Source of the DNA: Streptomyces sp. NRRL WC-3549
Lineage (GTDB): Bacteria > Actinomycetota > Actinomycetes > Streptomycetales > Streptomycetaceae
Length of the DNA: 7,932 nt
Assembly (NCBI RefSeq): GCF_000721935.1
Contig: NZ_KL585394.1
Span: 154,545-162,476, forward strand
Reading direction: 5' to 3'
Each line of letters starts with the position of its first letter. Position 1 is the stretch's first letter. The notes beneath the pieces are model-generated. The model was not told the origin of the DNA, did no database searches, and saw only the letters and a program-made list of their open reading frames with translations. Below, piece by piece: positions 1 through 6,756 of the stretch. Both the position numbers and the translations under genes were made by a program.

Positions 1-242
1 GCCGCGGCCCCCGCCTCGCAGTACTCGGTCTCCTGGCCCATCTGCTCGGCTGTCCGCCCGCTGAACTCCAGCTCGGCACCGCCGAAGTACGCCTCGGCCT
101 CCTCGGCCGCCAGTGCTCCCCGGCAGGTGTCGGCGGGGCTCCCCTCCGTGCCGCCCCGGAGGCCGGACCCCCAGATCAGCCCGCCGGCCGTGAGCGCCAG
201 GACCAGCGCCGCCCCTGCCGCCCAGGTACGTCGTCCGCTCAT
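1..242 (-). CDS. Membrane-anchored or exported protein of unknown function (C-terminus outside window)
   Basis: Only the first 80 codons are present; the gene continues past the left edge. The ATG at 242-240 follows the stop of the upstream gene by 13 bases, and that gap carries a G-rich ribosome binding site (GGGGGAGAGG). The protein begins with a short basic stretch (MSGRRT), then a hydrophobic segment at about residues 8-25 ending in a TAGGLIWG motif, and then an apparently extracytoplasmic region with cysteines at residues 40 and 75. The start resembles the next two genes upstream, which also have a membrane segment ending in AGG(V/L)xW followed by a cysteine in a CxGxL context and a second cysteine 35-40 residues later. 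It is therefore probably a third paralog in the same operon. No lipobox is evident, so a signal anchor or an ordinary signal peptide are both possible. I do not recognise the family. Confidence 0.75.
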   Translation of the reverse strand, partial: MSGRRTWAAGAALVLALTAGGLIWGSGLRGGTEGSPADTCRGALAAEEAEAYFGGAELEFSGRTAEQMGQETEYCEAGAA

Positions 243-255
243 GCCTCTCCCCCGG

Positions 256-1416
256 TCACGGCGCGTCGGTGTGCGTGGGCGCGGCGGGCTCGGAACAGTG
301 GTGGGCCGCGGCCGAGCGCTCGGCGAAGACCTTCAGCGCGGAGAGCGCGTGCGCCCGGCCGGCCCCGCCCCCCTCGGCCTTGTCGTCGTACCGCACGAGC
401 CGGAAGAGGGCGGGTTCCCCGCCGCCGGGGCAGTCGGCGGTGGTCCAGTAGCTGCCGTCGGGCAGGACACCCGCCCGCTGGCCGGCCTCGACCGGGTTCC
501 GTGTCCCGGAACCCGTGGTGAGGACGTGCAACTCGCTCTCCGCGTACGGGCCGTACTGCGCGACGAGCGTGTAGACGGTGTGGCCGTCGGCGCCGCCGAG
601 CACGCACTGCTCGAACGGTGCGGTGCCGCGCTCGCTCTCCCAGGCCCGCACCACCGCCTTCCCCCGGGCGCTGATGCCGGAACAGGTCCCCTCGGCGTCC
701 GCGAGGGCCACGTACTCGTCCTCGTTCACGGGCAGGGCGACCGTGGACAGCGGTGTGCCGAGGTCCGCGTCGCAGTTCCACGTGCGGGAGGCGTTGGCGG
801 CCGTGGCGGTGGCGATGCGTGCGAACGCGGTACGGCGCCGCGGGTCGTCGAGGGGGGTGTCGTCCAGGTACCCGCCCACCTCCGCCTCGACGGTGACCAG
901 CAGGTCGCCCGGGCCCGCCGCGCAGTCCAGCAGCACGGAGGTGGTGGCCTTCGCCTCCGCGCCGCGGGATCCACCCGTGCTGAACACACCGTTCCATCCC
1001 TGGCCCAACGGGGTGGGCGGCAGCGCGGACCGCACCGATGGGTAGAGGCTCTCGTAGGCGCGGTCCTCGTGGTCGAGGGTCGGCACCCCGCTGACGGTGA
1101 CCCTCACCGACCCGTCGCCGGGGTACTCCCCCGCGTCCGCGTCGACGTCGCGGCTGACGCCGCACACCACCCGCAGCGAGGTCGTGGTGTCGTCGAGGCT
1201 CCCCTCGCTCGTGTTCTTCCCGGCCTTGAGATGGCGGTCGCCGAGGACGGAACGGACCTCGTCGGCGGGGAGCACCCCGTCACAGGCCTGGGTGAGCACC
1301 CGGCCGGAGGACCAGCGGTCGTAGCCGCCGCCGAACCAGAGGACACCGCCCGCGACCAGCGCCAGCGCGCCCAGCCCGGCTCCGGCCCTCGCCGCGTACC
1401 GCTTCACCGGGACCAT
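256..1416 (-). CDS. Membrane-anchored eight-cysteine extracytoplasmic protein, unknown function
   Basis: The 386-residue protein has a basic N-terminus (MVPVKRYAAR), one hydrophobic segment at about residues 11-30, and a soluble, probably extracytoplasmic remainder. Cysteines lie at residues 45, 85, 165, 215, 245, 271, 329 and 374. They fall into two sets of four with a similar layout: an early Cys, a second Cys, a DC motif near a Gly-rich turn (LLDCAAG and TADCPGG), an alanine-rich helix-like stretch, and a final Cys. This suggests a duplicated disulfide-stabilised domain. The ATG at 1416 has GGAGG 7 bases upstream and overlaps the preceding gene by 13 bases. A GTG three codons later (1407) would give a 4-bp GTGA overlap with that stop codon, also with an acceptable binding site, so the exact start is uncertain. 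It is translationally coupled to its neighbours. No enzymatic motif is visible. Confidence 0.85.
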   Translation of the reverse strand: MVPVKRYAARAGAGLGALALVAGGVLWFGGGYDRWSSGRVLTQACDGVLPADEVRSVLGDRHLKAGKNTSEGSLDDTTTSLRVVCGVSRDVDADAGEYPGDGSVRVTVSGVPTLDHEDRAYESLYPSVRSALPPTPLGQGWNGVFSTGGSRGAEAKATTSVLLDCAAGPGDLLVTVEAEVGGYLDDTPLDDPRRRTAFARIATATAANASRTWNCDADLGTPLSTVALPVNEDEYVALADAEGTCSGISARGKAVVRAWESERGTAPFEQCVLGGADGHTVYTLVAQYGPYAESELHVLTTGSGTRNPVEAGQRAGVLPDGSYWTTADCPGGGEPALFRLVRYDDKAEGGGAGRAHALSALKVFAERSAAAHHCSEPAAPTHTDAP

Positions 1417-2639
1417 TCCTCCACCTCCCCCAGGACCTCCGTGTCGTGGCAGTGCGCACGCTGCGGCCAGCTGCCGCCGGCCGTCAGGTAGCGGTCGAGG
1501 GCGGCCTGCGCGTCCGTGGAGAACCGCCTGCGGACCCCGGCCTCCACGACGACGTCCCGCTCTCTCCCCGCGTCGAGTGCGGGGGTGACGGCGATGCGGT
1601 GGTAGCTCGGTCCGCCGTCGCACTGCGACTTCGCCCACAGGGCCAGCTGCGGGCGGGGGAACTCCTCGGTGTCGAGCACCACACCGCCGTCCTTGGCTCC
1701 GGGTGACCGGGGGCCCTCGGTGGGAGCGGCTCCGGCGCGGGAGTAGCGCTCGTACGCGCCCCGGGCGAACTCTCCCGACCAGCTCTCCGCCCGCAGCTCC
1801 TCGACGGGCAGGTCGGCCGGGTAGCCGAATCCGGTGGTGCTGCCCGCGCAGTACCCGGCGCGCCCGTCGTACGCGCCGTCTCCGGAGAACGTCCAGTCCC
1901 CTCCGGCGAACCGCAGCTCCTCCGGGTCGATCCACGCGCAGAGCTCCGTCGGCGTGGGACCTTCGACCCGGTGGGGCGAGGCGTCCGTGCCGATCGGTCC
2001 GCGGCCGCAGTCCTGCCGCCCGATCACCCAGTTGGCGACGTCCACGGCCGTGCGGGCCACGAGCAGGTACTCGGCGTCGGACACGTCGTACTCGCGGTCC
2101 TGTTTCGACGGCAGTTTCACCGAGACGTCGAAACCCTTCGACGGCAGGCTCCGGCCCCGTACCCCGCGGGGGCAGTCCACCCGCAGGTGGGCGCGGACCT
2201 CGCTGCCGTGCAGCCGTCCGTCGGACGTGGTGCTGCCCCGTACGCCCGACGGGAGGGGAAACGGGAAGTCGTAGACGGACCCGGCTCCCCCGGCCTGCGC
2301 CGCGACCAGCGCTTCCGCCCGCACCCGGACGAGCGCGTCGGGCTCCCACCGCCCCGGGCCCCAGGCGAGCGTGCAGTTCAGCAACGCCCGGCTCTCCTGG
2401 TCCGGGTCGAGCATCGTGCCGTACTCGTCGAGCACCCCGGCGCTGTCCGCCGGCACGAAGTCCCGCAGTTGCTCGTGGGGCAGCAACCCCGCGCAGGCGT
2501 GCTCCAGTTGCTCCAGGTTGTCGGTCCGCTGCCGCGCCCGCCCGGCCGAGGACCACACCAGACCCCCGGCGACGAGGGCCGCGGCCACCCCGCCGACTAC
2601 GGCGTAAAGCAGCCAGGTGCGCCCTCGTATGCCGCGCAT
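1404..2639 (-). CDS. Membrane-anchored eight-cysteine extracytoplasmic protein, paralog of the next gene
   Basis: This 411-residue protein is the first gene of the three-gene set. It has a basic N-terminus (MRGIRGR), a membrane segment at about residues 9-30 (ending VAGGLVWSS), and a long exterior part. Cysteines are at 49, 89, 156, 211, 234, 264, 340 and 397. The count is the same as in the downstream gene, and the first spacing is identical (40 residues), starting from CAGLLP here and CDGVLP there. Two halves are visible, each with a DC or QC plus Gly turn (VDCPRG, SQCDGG) followed by an Ala-rich helix and a last Cys. The ATG at 2639 is preceded by AAGGG at a 6-base spacing. A possible -10 element (TAGCGT, minus strand, 2680-2675) lies upstream, but I see no convincing -35 partner. 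Function is unknown. Such proteins can be surface or envelope components, but nothing here proves it. Confidence 0.87.
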   Translation of the reverse strand: MRGIRGRTWLLYAVVGGVAAALVAGGLVWSSAGRARQRTDNLEQLEHACAGLLPHEQLRDFVPADSAGVLDEYGTMLDPDQESRALLNCTLAWGPGRWEPDALVRVRAEALVAAQAGGAGSVYDFPFPLPSGVRGSTTSDGRLHGSEVRAHLRVDCPRGVRGRSLPSKGFDVSVKLPSKQDREYDVSDAEYLLVARTAVDVANWVIGRQDCGRGPIGTDASPHRVEGPTPTELCAWIDPEELRFAGGDWTFSGDGAYDGRAGYCAGSTTGFGYPADLPVEELRAESWSGEFARGAYERYSRAGAAPTEGPRSPGAKDGGVVLDTEEFPRPQLALWAKSQCDGGPSYHRIAVTPALDAGRERDVVVEAGVRRRFSTDAQAALDRYLTAGGSWPQRAHCHDTEVLGEVEEWSR

Positions 2640-2742
2640 CGCATGCCCTTCCCCCCGCGCTGGTCCGAACGAGGACGCTATCAGAGCGGTCTGCGGCGCC
2701 CTCGGCCGCGCTTCCGGCCTGGGCACCACGGTGACCGGTGCC

Positions 2743-2793
2743 GCGTCAGCCCGGGTCCGCCCCGGGCGGGCCCGGGCGGGCCCGGGCTGACGC
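2743..2793 (-). terminator. Strong hairpin terminator after the permease gene
   Basis: The arms 2743-2762 and 2774-2793 can pair over 20 positions with a single G-T wobble; the outer 13 bp (GCGTCAGCCCGGG) are perfect. The loop is 11 bases. The hairpin starts 4 bases after the permease stop codon, so it fits the end of the minus-strand operon. There is no U-rich tail, which is common for actinomycete terminators. The inner part consists of a tandem decamer CCCGGGCGGG (2761-2780) plus a partial third copy, so alternative foldings exist. Confidence 0.75.
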
Positions 2794-2797
2794 CGTA

Positions 2798-4273
2798 TCA
2801 GATCACCAGGCTCAGGGCCGCCGCGACGACGAATCCGGCGACCGACAGCACGGTCTCCAGGACGGTCCAGGACTTCAGGGTGTCGCGTTCCGAGATGCCG
2901 AAGTACTTGGAGACCATCCAGAAGCCGCCGTCGTTGACGTGCGAGGCGAAGATGGAGCCCGCCGAGATCGCCATGATGATGAGCGCCAGGTGCCCCTGCG
3001 ACATGTCCTGGCCCTCGACCAGCGGGACGACGATGCCGGCGGTGGTGACGATCGCGACCGTCGCCGAGCCCTGGGCGACCCGCAGGACGACCGAGATCAG
3101 CCAGGCGAGGAGGATGACCGGCAGGCCCACGTCGTTGAAGGTGTCGGCGAGCGCGTCCGCGATGCCGCTGCCCTTGAGCACGGCGCCGAAGATGCCGCCC
3201 GCGCCGACCACCAGCAGGATGTTGCCGACCGGCTTGAGCGAGGCGGTGGAGACCGCTTCGAGGGACTTGCGGGACCAGCCGCGGCGGATGCCCAGCAGGT
3301 AGTAGGCGAGCAGCAGCGCGAGGGTCAGGGCGACGAACGGGTTGCCGAAGAACTCGACGACCGAGCGGAAGAGGGAGGGGTCGAGCGCGATCGAGGAGAA
3401 CGTCGCGGCGAGGATCAGCACCAGCGGGGTGCCGATGATCGCGAGCACGGTGCCCAGCGCGACGGGCTTCTCGTGCGGGGTGGCCCCGGCGGCCCGCTGC
3501 TCGGCGACGACGGCGGCCTTCGACTCGGCGGCGGCCTCGACCATGTCCTGCGGTACGTCGACGAAGAGGCGGTTGCCGATCCAGGCGGCGTAGGCCCAGG
3601 CGGCGAGGACCGACGGGATGCCGACGAGGGCGCCCATCAGGATGACCCAGCCCAGCGAGACGTCGAACAGTCCGGCGGCGGCGACCGGTCCGGGGTGCGG
3701 CGGCAGGAACGCGTGGGTCATGGAGAGGCCGGCCAGCAGCGGCATCGCGTACAGGAGGATCGATTTCCCACTGCGCTTGGCGGCGGCGTAGACGATCGGC
3801 GCGAGGACGAAGATGCCGACGTCGAAGAAGACCGGGATACCGAAGATGAGGCCGGTGAGGCCCATGGCGAGCGGGGCCCGCTTCTCCCCGAAGAGGTTCA
3901 GCAGGCGGGTGCTCAGCACCTCGGCGCCGCCGGACACCTCCAGGATCGCGCCGAGCATCGTGCCCAGCCCGATGATGATCGCGACGTGGCCGAGGATGCC
4001 GCCCATGCCGGACTCGATGACGGAGACCGCCGCGGATTTCTGGACCGTTCCGAAGAGTTCGGTGACGGAGAGGCCGGCCCCCAGGCCGACGGCTATGGAG
4101 ACGGCGAGCAGCGCGACGAACGGCTGCAGCCTGGCCTTGATGATCAGCAGGAGCAGGAGCGCGATACCGAGGACGGCGACGGTCAGCAGGCCCGCGGTGC
4201 CGTCGATCAGGAGGAGGAGTCCACCGGTGTGGGGTGGCGCCTCGGCGGCGGCCGGTGCGGCGAAGGGGAGCAC
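2798..4273 (-). CDS. GntP-family permease (gluconate:H+ symporter / DsdX-like)
   Basis: This is a 491-residue, strongly hydrophobic integral membrane protein with about 12-13 membrane-spanning segments, the usual size for the GntP family. Family hallmarks visible are GIPVFFDVGIF (145-155), FLPPHPGP (189-196), VLRVAQGSATVA (396-407) and SHVNDGGFW (444-452). A hydrophilic, Ala/Glu-rich cytoplasmic loop lies around 240-270. Members carry gluconate and related sugar acids by proton symport, but the family also includes the D-serine carrier DsdX, so substrate cannot be read from family alone. The context (sugar-acid-type kinase, RidA, and a D-hydroxyamino-acid-type PLP enzyme) allows either class, or an amino sugar acid. 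The start is GTG at 4273; the in-frame TGA at 4282-4280 excludes a longer protein, and GGAG lies 10 bases upstream. It is the last gene of its operon, followed at once by a strong hairpin. Confidence 0.93.
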   Translation of the reverse strand: MLPFAAPAAAEAPPHTGGLLLLIDGTAGLLTVAVLGIALLLLLIIKARLQPFVALLAVSIAVGLGAGLSVTELFGTVQKSAAVSVIESGMGGILGHVAIIIGLGTMLGAILEVSGGAEVLSTRLLNLFGEKRAPLAMGLTGLIFGIPVFFDVGIFVLAPIVYAAAKRSGKSILLYAMPLLAGLSMTHAFLPPHPGPVAAAGLFDVSLGWVILMGALVGIPSVLAAWAYAAWIGNRLFVDVPQDMVEAAAESKAAVVAEQRAAGATPHEKPVALGTVLAIIGTPLVLILAATFSSIALDPSLFRSVVEFFGNPFVALTLALLLAYYLLGIRRGWSRKSLEAVSTASLKPVGNILLVVGAGGIFGAVLKGSGIADALADTFNDVGLPVILLAWLISVVLRVAQGSATVAIVTTAGIVVPLVEGQDMSQGHLALIIMAISAGSIFASHVNDGGFWMVSKYFGISERDTLKSWTVLETVLSVAGFVVAAALSLVI

Positions 4274-4328
4274 GATCGGTCAACTCCGGTGAGGGTGAGG
4301 GTGTTTCGGGCAGGGGGGAGCGCGGCAC

Positions 4329-4359
4329 GGCGCTCCCGTGGGGCGAGGTCGGAGCGCCG
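4329..4359 (-). other. Hairpin in the ridA-permease spacer
   Basis: Arms 4329-4336 (GGCGCTCC) and 4351-4358 are perfectly complementary, extended to 9 bp by the outer pair 4328/4359, with a loop of about 14 bases. It lies 55 bases upstream of the permease start. It could be a processing or attenuation element or a chance GC-rich pairing; the surrounding spacer is strongly C-rich on the coding strand and contains no gene I can support. Confidence 0.3.
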
Positions 4360-4436
4360 GGCCGTGGTGCGGGGTGGGGTGGTGCGCGGGGTGGGGCAAG
4401 CGGCTCAGGGGGTCGGAGGCGGTGCAGGCGGTGGTG

Positions 4437-4453
4437 CGGGCCCCAGGGGCCCG
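4437..4453 (-). terminator. Hairpin just after ridA; possible intra-operon terminator/attenuator
   Basis: The 17-base inverted repeat CGGGCCCCTGGGGCCCG (minus strand) folds as a 7-bp all-G/C stem with a 3-base loop. It begins 7 bases past the ridA stop codon and lies 163 bases before the permease start. There is no U tract. The position suggests partial termination or mRNA stabilisation between ridA and the permease. Confidence 0.4.
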
Positions 4454-4460
4454 GCGGACG

Positions 4461-4871
4461 TCAGCCCAGGACGGCGAGGGCGTCGATCTCGATGAGCAGC
4501 CCCTTGGGCAGGCCCACGTAGACCGTCGTACGGGCGGCGGCGGGGGCGGTGAGGCCCTGCTGCTCGAAGTACTCGTTGTAGATCGCGTTCATCTCGGCGA
4601 AGTGGTCGACGTCGGTGAGGTAGACGCGCATCATCATCACGTCGTCCCAGCTCGCGCCGCCCTCCTCCAGGATGGCCTTGACGTTGGCGAAGGTCTGGAG
4701 GGTCTGCTCGCGCAGGGTGGGGCCGGCCGGGGTGGGGGCCTGGCCCTCGACGGCGGGCAGGAAGCCGACCTGGCCCGCGACCTGGAGGATGTTCCCCTTC
4801 CTCACCCCGTGCGAGAACTTGGCGGGCGGGGTGGTGTGGGTGCTGGGGGTGAGGGCGGTCTTCTCGGTCAT
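4461..4871 (-). CDS. RidA (YjgF/YER057c/UK114) family enamine/imine deaminase
   Basis: At 136 residues it has the normal RidA-family length. RidA proteins form trimers and hydrolyse reactive enamine/imine intermediates, such as 2-aminoacrylate from serine dehydratases, to a 2-keto acid and ammonia. Family marks include GNILQVAGQVG (26-36), QTFANVKAILEEGG (59-72), VYLTDVDHF (83-91), ARTTV (113-117) and LIEIDALAV (126-134). Arg114 corresponds to the catalytic arginine of E. coli RidA (Arg105) and Glu128 to Glu120. The residue matching Tyr17 of E. coli RidA appears to be Phe19 (AKFSHG). The ATG lies 6 bases after the stop of the regulator gene, with only a weak binding site (GAAGG, 12 bases upstream), so it is probably translated by coupling. 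A fold type III PLP enzyme is encoded across the divergent promoter; enzymes of that family release exactly the kind of intermediate RidA removes. Confidence 0.93.
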   Translation of the reverse strand: MTEKTALTPSTHTTPPAKFSHGVRKGNILQVAGQVGFLPAVEGQAPTPAGPTLREQTLQTFANVKAILEEGGASWDDVMMMRVYLTDVDHFAEMNAIYNEYFEQQGLTAPAAARTTVYVGLPKGLLIEIDALAVLG

Positions 4872-4877
4872 GGTGGT

Positions 4878-5639
4878 TCAGGCCTTCTTCGCGGGGGTGG
4901 AGGTGCCGGAGTACTCCCGGCTGACGGCGTCGGCGGTGCGGCGCACCAGCGGGAGCAGGGTGAGGAGTTCCTCGGCGGTGACGACCACGTTCGGCGCGGA
5001 CACCGACATGGCGGCGACGACCCGCCCGTCCGCGCCCCGGATGGGGGCGCCGACGCAGTTGATGGACTCCTCGTGGCCGCCGAGGTCGGTGGCCCAGCCC
5101 TGTTCGCGGACGACGGCGAGTTCCTTGAGGAAGGCGCCGGCGTTCGGGGTCGAACGGGACGTGTACAGGGGGTAGTCGAGCCGTTCGGCGATCGCTCGCC
5201 GCTCGGGCTCGGGCAGGTCGGCGAGGAGCAGCTTGGCGACCGCGGCGACGGTGATCGCGACGGGTTTGCCGATCCGCGAGTACATCCGTACCGGGTAGCG
5301 GCTCTCGACCTTGTCGATGTAGAGGACCTCCTCGTCCTCGTACACGGCGAGGTGGACGGTGTGCCCGCAGCTCTCGTTGAGTGCGACGAGGTGGGGGTGG
5401 GCGATCTCGCGGACGTCGAGGTTCTCGACGGCTTCCTGGGCGAGGGCGAAGAGCCGGGCGCCGAGGCGGTAGCGCTGGTCCTCCTGACGGTGGACGAGGC
5501 CGTGCTCGTGGAGCGTACGCAGCAGGCGCAGCGCCGTGGACTTGTGGACGCCGAGTTGTTCGGCGACCCGGCCGAGGTCGGCGGGGCCCTGGGCGAGCAG
5601 CGGCAGGATGCTCAGCGCGCGGTCGACGGTCTGGCTCAT
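4878..5639 (-). CDS. IclR-family transcriptional regulator
   Basis: The 253-residue protein has an N-terminal winged helix-turn-helix at about residues 3-62 (MSQTVDRALSIL, then LGRVAEQLGVHKSTALRLLRTL, then GLVHR...YRLG) and a C-terminal IclR effector-binding domain at about 75-245 with the conserved GGHEESINCVGAPI segment (187-200) and a VVAAMSVSAP strand. IclR proteins bind as dimers or tetramers to short inverted repeats and respond to small metabolites, often sugar acids or aromatic acids. The loop that usually reads PLHATALGK is here VAITVAAVAK (127-136), so the ligand may differ from the best-known members. The ATG overlaps the kinase stop codon (ATGA, 4 bp), with GAGGAGG 10 bases upstream inside the kinase gene. 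Being inside the operon, it probably regulates this operon and the divergent PLP-enzyme gene. Confidence 0.94.
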   Translation of the reverse strand: MSQTVDRALSILPLLAQGPADLGRVAEQLGVHKSTALRLLRTLHEHGLVHRQEDQRYRLGARLFALAQEAVENLDVREIAHPHLVALNESCGHTVHLAVYEDEEVLYIDKVESRYPVRMYSRIGKPVAITVAAVAKLLLADLPEPERRAIAERLDYPLYTSRSTPNAGAFLKELAVVREQGWATDLGGHEESINCVGAPIRGADGRVVAAMSVSAPNVVVTAEELLTLLPLVRRTADAVSREYSGTSTPAKKA

Positions 5640-6694
5640 GTGGCGGGTACCTCCTCGTTCGCCCCTGCGGCTGCTGTCCAGCCGGGGCCGAGACGAAGTG
5701 TGCCCCAGGCGGTGTCGTCCAGGGCGGCGAGGCGGTCGGCGAGCGGGCGGGCGGGGGGCGCGGTGAGGTCGCCGGGGACGGTGAGGACGGCGGCGGCCAT
5801 CAGGTGCCCGTGCCGGGCCCGGTCGCGTACGGGCAGGCCGCGCAGGGTGGCGGAGAGGAACCCGGCGGCGAACGCGTCCCCGGCGCCGACGGGGGCGACG
5901 ACGTCCACGTGCAGGGCGGGGACCTCGGTGACGGTGTCCCGCCCGCCGCCGGTCCGGGAGAAGACGGTGGCGCCGTCCGCGCCCCGCTTGACGACGAGGA
6001 CGTCCGGTTCGGGCAGCGCGGCGCGGATGGCCGCCGTACCGGTGACGCCCCAGGCCTCCTCCGCCTCGTCCTCCCCGGCGAAGACGAGGTCGCAGCGGCG
6101 GGCGAGGTCCAGCAGGACACCGGGGCCGGGGCCGCCGGGCCGCCACAGGCCGGGCCGGTGGTTCACGTCGAAGGAGAGCAGGGGGCCCTCGGGGCGGGGG
6201 GCGGTCAGCTCGTGGAGCAGGGCCAGGCAGTCGGTGGAGAGCGCGGCGGTGATGCCGGACAGGTGCAGGACCCGGCCGCCGAGGAGGGCGTCGTGGGGGA
6301 CGTTGTGCGGGGCCATCGCGGAGGCGGCGGACCCGGCCCGGTAGTACGCCACCTCGTGGACGTCGGTGGCCCGGTCCGTGGCGGTGCGGAAGTAGACGCC
6401 GGTGGGGCGGTCCGGGTCGCGGCGTACGGCGGAGGTGTCGACCCCGTACGCGGAGACCGCCTCGACGAGGTGGTCCCCGAACCCGTCGGCGCCGACCCGG
6501 CTGACCCATCGCACCGCGTGCCCGGCCGAGGCCAGTGCGCAGGCGACGTTGGACTCGGCACCGCCGATGCCCCGGGTGAAGGCCGGGACGTCGGCGAGGC
6601 GGCCGGGCCGCGAGGGCAGGAACGTGACCATGGACTCACCGAGGCAGACGACGTCCGTGTCCGCGGCGGGTGTCCTGGCTGCGTGTCCGGGCAC
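5636..6694 (-). CDS. PfkB-family sugar kinase, probable 2-keto-3-deoxygluconate (KDG) kinase
   Basis: From the GTG at 6694 the protein has 352 residues. PfkB/ribokinase features run in order: VVCLGESMVTF (15-25), the first signature GGAESNVACALA (44-55), YYRAGSAAS (117-125), FDVNHRPGLW (175-184), LVVKRGADGATVF (233-245), and the second signature PVGAGDAFAAGF (268-279) with catalytic base Asp273. YYRxGSA and FDxNxRxxLW are typical of KDG kinases, which make 2-keto-3-deoxy-6-phosphogluconate. Substrate is nevertheless inferred; ribokinase-like or other keto-sugar kinases are alternatives. I chose the GTG because GAGGAG (6706-6701) lies 6 bases upstream. An in-frame ATG at 6748 would add 18 low-complexity residues and has no binding site, though it could be read from a leaderless transcript. 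It is the first gene of the minus-strand operon and its TGA overlaps the regulator's ATG. Confidence 0.9.
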   Translation of the reverse strand: MPGHAARTPAADTDVVCLGESMVTFLPSRPGRLADVPAFTRGIGGAESNVACALASAGHAVRWVSRVGADGFGDHLVEAVSAYGVDTSAVRRDPDRPTGVYFRTATDRATDVHEVAYYRAGSAASAMAPHNVPHDALLGGRVLHLSGITAALSTDCLALLHELTAPRPEGPLLSFDVNHRPGLWRPGGPGPGVLLDLARRCDLVFAGEDEAEEAWGVTGTAAIRAALPEPDVLVVKRGADGATVFSRTGGGRDTVTEVPALHVDVVAPVGAGDAFAAGFLSATLRGLPVRDRARHGHLMAAAVLTVPGDLTAPPARPLADRLAALDDTAWGTLRLGPGWTAAAGANEEVPAT

Positions 6695-6700
6695 TGCGGG

Positions 6701-6706
6701 CTCCTC
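6701..6706 (-). promoter_or_regulatory. Ribosome binding site deciding the kinase GTG start
   Basis: GAGGAG on the minus strand sits 6 bases before the GTG at 6694-6692. It is the only good Shine-Dalgarno match near the kinase N-terminus and argues for the shorter protein over the ATG at 6748. Confidence 0.6.
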
Positions 6707-6756
6707 GTGGTCGGCCGTGGGCGCCGGTGGTGACCATTGACCCGGCATCGGCTCGG

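Noticed and set aside
2722..2742. Small inverted repeat GGCACC...GGTGCC upstream of the exported-protein operon.
   Set aside because: Six-base arms with a nine-base loop are expected often by chance in such GC-rich DNA, and it is next to the stronger terminator hairpin.
127..4495. Long plus-strand open frames across the exported-protein genes and the permease (for example 127-1491, 1971-3302, 2738-4495).
   Set aside because: They are antisense to well-supported genes; translations are Arg/Gly/Pro/Asp-rich with no domain features, as expected from high-GC third-position bias.
4338..6733. Plus-strand open frames opposite ridA, iclR and the kinase (4338-6344, 5381-6733).
   Set aside because: The opposite strand holds clear RidA, IclR and PfkB proteins with conserved motifs; the plus-strand products are low-complexity shadows.
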